Shown here piece after piece: positions 7,552 to 9,212 of a stretch of DNA of 9,212 bases. Under the pieces are notes generated by a model. That model saw only the letters and a program-made list of their open reading frames with translations. It was not told where the DNA came from and ran no database searches. Origin of the DNA: an uncultured Anaerolineaceae bacterium (lineage in GTDB: Bacteria > Chloroflexota > Anaerolineae > Promineifilales > Promineifilaceae); assembly GCA_937967805.1 (NCBI GenBank), contig CALBTC010000313.1:1-9212 (forward strand). Direction: 5' to 3'. A program made the translations under genes and the position numbers. How positions within the stretch are numbered: position 1 is the first letter of the stretch; the number at the start of each line of letters is the position of its first letter.

Positions 7552-9117
7552 ATGAGCAAACAGGCATATGCACAAGCGTCTTTATTTCGGCGTAATAAGT
7601 CCGCAGATTCAGAAGTTTCCTATACCCCTGGCCCAAACCCTGAGTTGGAAGGCTTTGTTGCGAAACACGCCAAGCCATATGATCCCAATAACGATGATTA
7701 TCGTGTTGCTCCTTATGATAAGCCGATCAAAACGACAAAAAACACGGCTATTTACAATATGCATGGCTATCAGGGGAAGAAACCTCATGATGCGATTCGC
7801 AAATATATCCGCCATTACACACAGGCGGGAGATATTGTCCTAGATCCGTTTTGTGGTTCAGGCGGGACGGCTTTAGCCTCTTTGATTGAAGGGAGGCCCG
7901 CTATCGCGATTGATATTTCTCCGGCAGCCACGTTGATCACAAAACATTACTGCACTTCTTTAGACACTATAGAATTGCAAAAAGCATTTGACAGGTTAAA
8001 TAGGCAGGTAAAGTCGGAGTTGGAATGGCTTTATGAAACGCGCTGTGATCGCTGTGATGGACGTGCGCTAAACGAGCACATGGTTTTCTCACATAAATAT
8101 CAATGTCCACGATGCTTGAACAAAGTTGCCTTGTTTGATTGTGTTGAGGCAGAAGGCCAGACTGCTAAAGGTAAACCAAAGAAAATTAATGCCTGTCCCG
8201 TTTGTTATAAAAATGGTGTCGTTGAAGAGGTAAGCACTAACAGTGAGCGATACGAAGCGGTTCCAGTCCTTGTTAGCTATTTGTGCCAAGACGGATGTAA
8301 ACCTCAACGAGGTGAACGGCGTTACAATGATCCAAATCCCAAGAAACGGGATTATTTTGAAAGGTATGATGTAGGGAAGCTAAGAGAGATTGATCAAAGA
8401 AGGATCCCGTATTGGACCCCACCCCATCGTATGATGAATGTGGCTTCTGATACTGAGGCATGGGGAGATAAGTGGCGGGCGGGCACAAGCAATTTCCGTA
8501 CTGTTGTCGAATTGTTTACCAAAAGAAACTTATGGGCAATTGCACTCTTGTTTGATGCGATTAACAAGTCTGATTTGGGAGAAATGGAACATGTTTTCAA
8601 AGTATCTATGACTGGTTATTTGTTGCCGTTGAGCAAAATGCAGCGGTATTATCCTTCATCTTCTTTTCCCAACATGACATTGCCGGGAACATATTATTTG
8701 TCCCCAGTATATTCAGAGGAAAACGTCAGCAAATATTTTAGAAACAAATTCAAACGCAATTTAAAAGGCATTCAGGCCATCAACGATGTGGTTTCAACTC
8801 AATCGTGCCTGATTTCTACGCAAAGCTCTGCTGAGCTAGCAGGAATCCAATCAAATTCGATTGACTATATTTATACAGATCCGCCTTATTCAAATAATGT
8901 CCAATATGGGGAACTGAATTTTGTTCTGGAAGCCTGGCTAAATTTAAATACTTCCTGGCATGACCAGGAGATCATTGTTAACAATACCAGGAATAAGAGT
9001 GAAGTGGATTGGGCGAGAGCCATGCGGGAAGTAATGTCTGAATGTTTTCGTGTTCTGAAGCCAGGGCGATGGCTTTCGCTCTGTTACCATGATACGTCAG
9101 AAGGCACTTGGCAGTGA
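7552..9117 (+). CDS. BREX-associated amino-DNA methyltransferase, stopped early by in-frame TGA
   Basis: An S-adenosylmethionine-dependent DNA methyltransferase that would provide the self-marking activity of the operon. Motifs seen: IYNMHGYQGKKPHDAIRKYI (about 67-86), then the SAM-binding motif I LDPFCGSGGT (97-106) and AIDISPAATL (motif II-like), and the catalytic motif IV TDPPYSNNVQYGEL (D443-Y446). DPPY suggests N6-adenine rather than N4-cytosine methylation. About 340 residues separate motifs I and IV. They carry cysteine pairs at 165/168, 185/188, 215/218 and 245/249, which look like zinc ribbons, then PYWTPPHRM and LFTKRNLWAIALLFDAI, which look like a target-recognition and helical region. 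The frame ends at TGA (codon 522) right after SLCYHDTSEGTW. The same frame stays protein-like downstream, so the natural protein is longer. SAM and catalytic motifs lie before the stop, but the end of the catalytic fold is lost. Its position after pglZ differs from the classical type 3 order. Methyltransferase identity is secure; equivalence to PglX is inferred. Local GC is lower than in pglZ. Confidence 0.85.
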   Translation: MSKQAYAQASLFRRNKSADSEVSYTPGPNPELEGFVAKHAKPYDPNNDDYRVAPYDKPIKTTKNTAIYNMHGYQGKKPHDAIRKYIRHYTQAGDIVLDPFCGSGGTALASLIEGRPAIAIDISPAATLITKHYCTSLDTIELQKAFDRLNRQVKSELEWLYETRCDRCDGRALNEHMVFSHKYQCPRCLNKVALFDCVEAEGQTAKGKPKKINACPVCYKNGVVEEVSTNSERYEAVPVLVSYLCQDGCKPQRGERRYNDPNPKKRDYFERYDVGKLREIDQRRIPYWTPPHRMMNVASDTEAWGDKWRAGTSNFRTVVELFTKRNLWAIALLFDAINKSDLGEMEHVFKVSMTGYLLPLSKMQRYYPSSSFPNMTLPGTYYLSPVYSEENVSKYFRNKFKRNLKGIQAINDVVSTQSCLISTQSSAELAGIQSNSIDYIYTDPPYSNNVQYGELNFVLEAWLNLNTSWHDQEIIVNNTRNKSEVDWARAMREVMSECFRVLKPGRWLSLCYHDTSEGTWQ

Positions 9118-9212
9118 GTTCAAGATTTGATGGCAGAAGTAGGCTTTATCTCTGAGCAATCCGAACAAGCCTTGTATATTGATACTGAACAGAAGTCTTA
9201 CAACCAGTATAC
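9118..9212 (+). pseudogene. Continuation of the methyltransferase frame beyond the TGA, cut by the window end
   Basis: Read in the same frame as the methyltransferase, this stretch has no further stop. It encodes VQDLMAEVGFISE...ALYIDTEQKSYNQY, an amphipathic helix, a strand and a conserved-looking IDTxQKSYNQ segment, which fit the final part of the methyltransferase fold after the LCYHDT strand. It is therefore most simply the rest of the same gene, separated by a single nonsense codon (one substitution would restore a sense codon, for example TGG Trp or CGA Arg). An in-frame ATG at 9130 could allow internal re-initiation, but has only a weak preceding AGTGAG. The 3' end of the gene lies outside the window. 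Confidence 0.7.

Noticed and set aside
9115..9117. TGA as selenocysteine or reassigned codon
   Set aside because: No selenocysteine-insertion-like hairpin is evident just downstream, methyltransferases of this kind have no selenocysteine at this place, and brxC uses TGA as its normal stop.
1..9212. CRISPR array, tRNA, insertion sequence, terminator or operon promoter
   Set aside because: No regularly spaced repeats, cloverleaf, transposase, terminal inverted repeats or GC hairpin with T-tract was found. Nearly all the window is coding and both operon ends lie outside it.

Overview
The window looks like part of a bacterial phage-defence locus of the BREX (bacteriophage exclusion) kind. The nearest match is the type 3 branch: a BrxF-like C-terminal fragment, a very large BrxC/PglY-like P-loop ATPase, a PglZ alkaline-phosphatase-fold protein and an amino-DNA-methyltransferase. 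All four lie on the + strand with almost no intergenic space, so they read as one operon. The host cannot be fixed from the sequence. Protein flavour and mid-range GC suggest an environmental bacterium, possibly Chloroflexota, but this is a weak guess. No taxonomic marker, tRNA, rRNA, insertion sequence or CRISPR array is visible.

Layout. 1-108: degraded or frame-broken upstream part of the brxF-like gene. 109-459: its readable C-terminal half. 463-4743: the intact 1426-residue BrxC-like ATPase, 3 nt after the brxF stop. 4740-7538: the intact 932-residue PglZ, whose start overlaps the brxC stop (ATGA). 7552-9117: a methyltransferase reading frame preceded by a Shine-Dalgarno-like site. Its frame is stopped by TGA at 9115-9117 but continues as clearly protein-like sequence to the window edge (9118-9212).

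How the parts would work together (established for BREX in general, inferred here): the methyltransferase marks host DNA. The BrxC-like ATPase and PglZ form the large core that recognises or blocks replication of unmarked phage DNA. BrxF is a small P-loop accessory specific to type 3 systems. The classical type 3 order is brxF-brxC-pglXI-brxHII-pglZ-brxA. Here pglZ follows brxC directly and the methyltransferase comes after it, so this is a rearranged or variant system. Any helicase (brxHII) or brxA would have to lie beyond the window.

The most notable observation is that the two outer genes each carry an in-frame stop inside apparently coding sequence (TAG at 52-54 in brxF, TGA at 9115-9117 in the methyltransferase), while the two large core genes are open over more than 7 kb. 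This could mean partial decay of the system, recoding or phase-type switching, or base errors in a metagenomic assembly.
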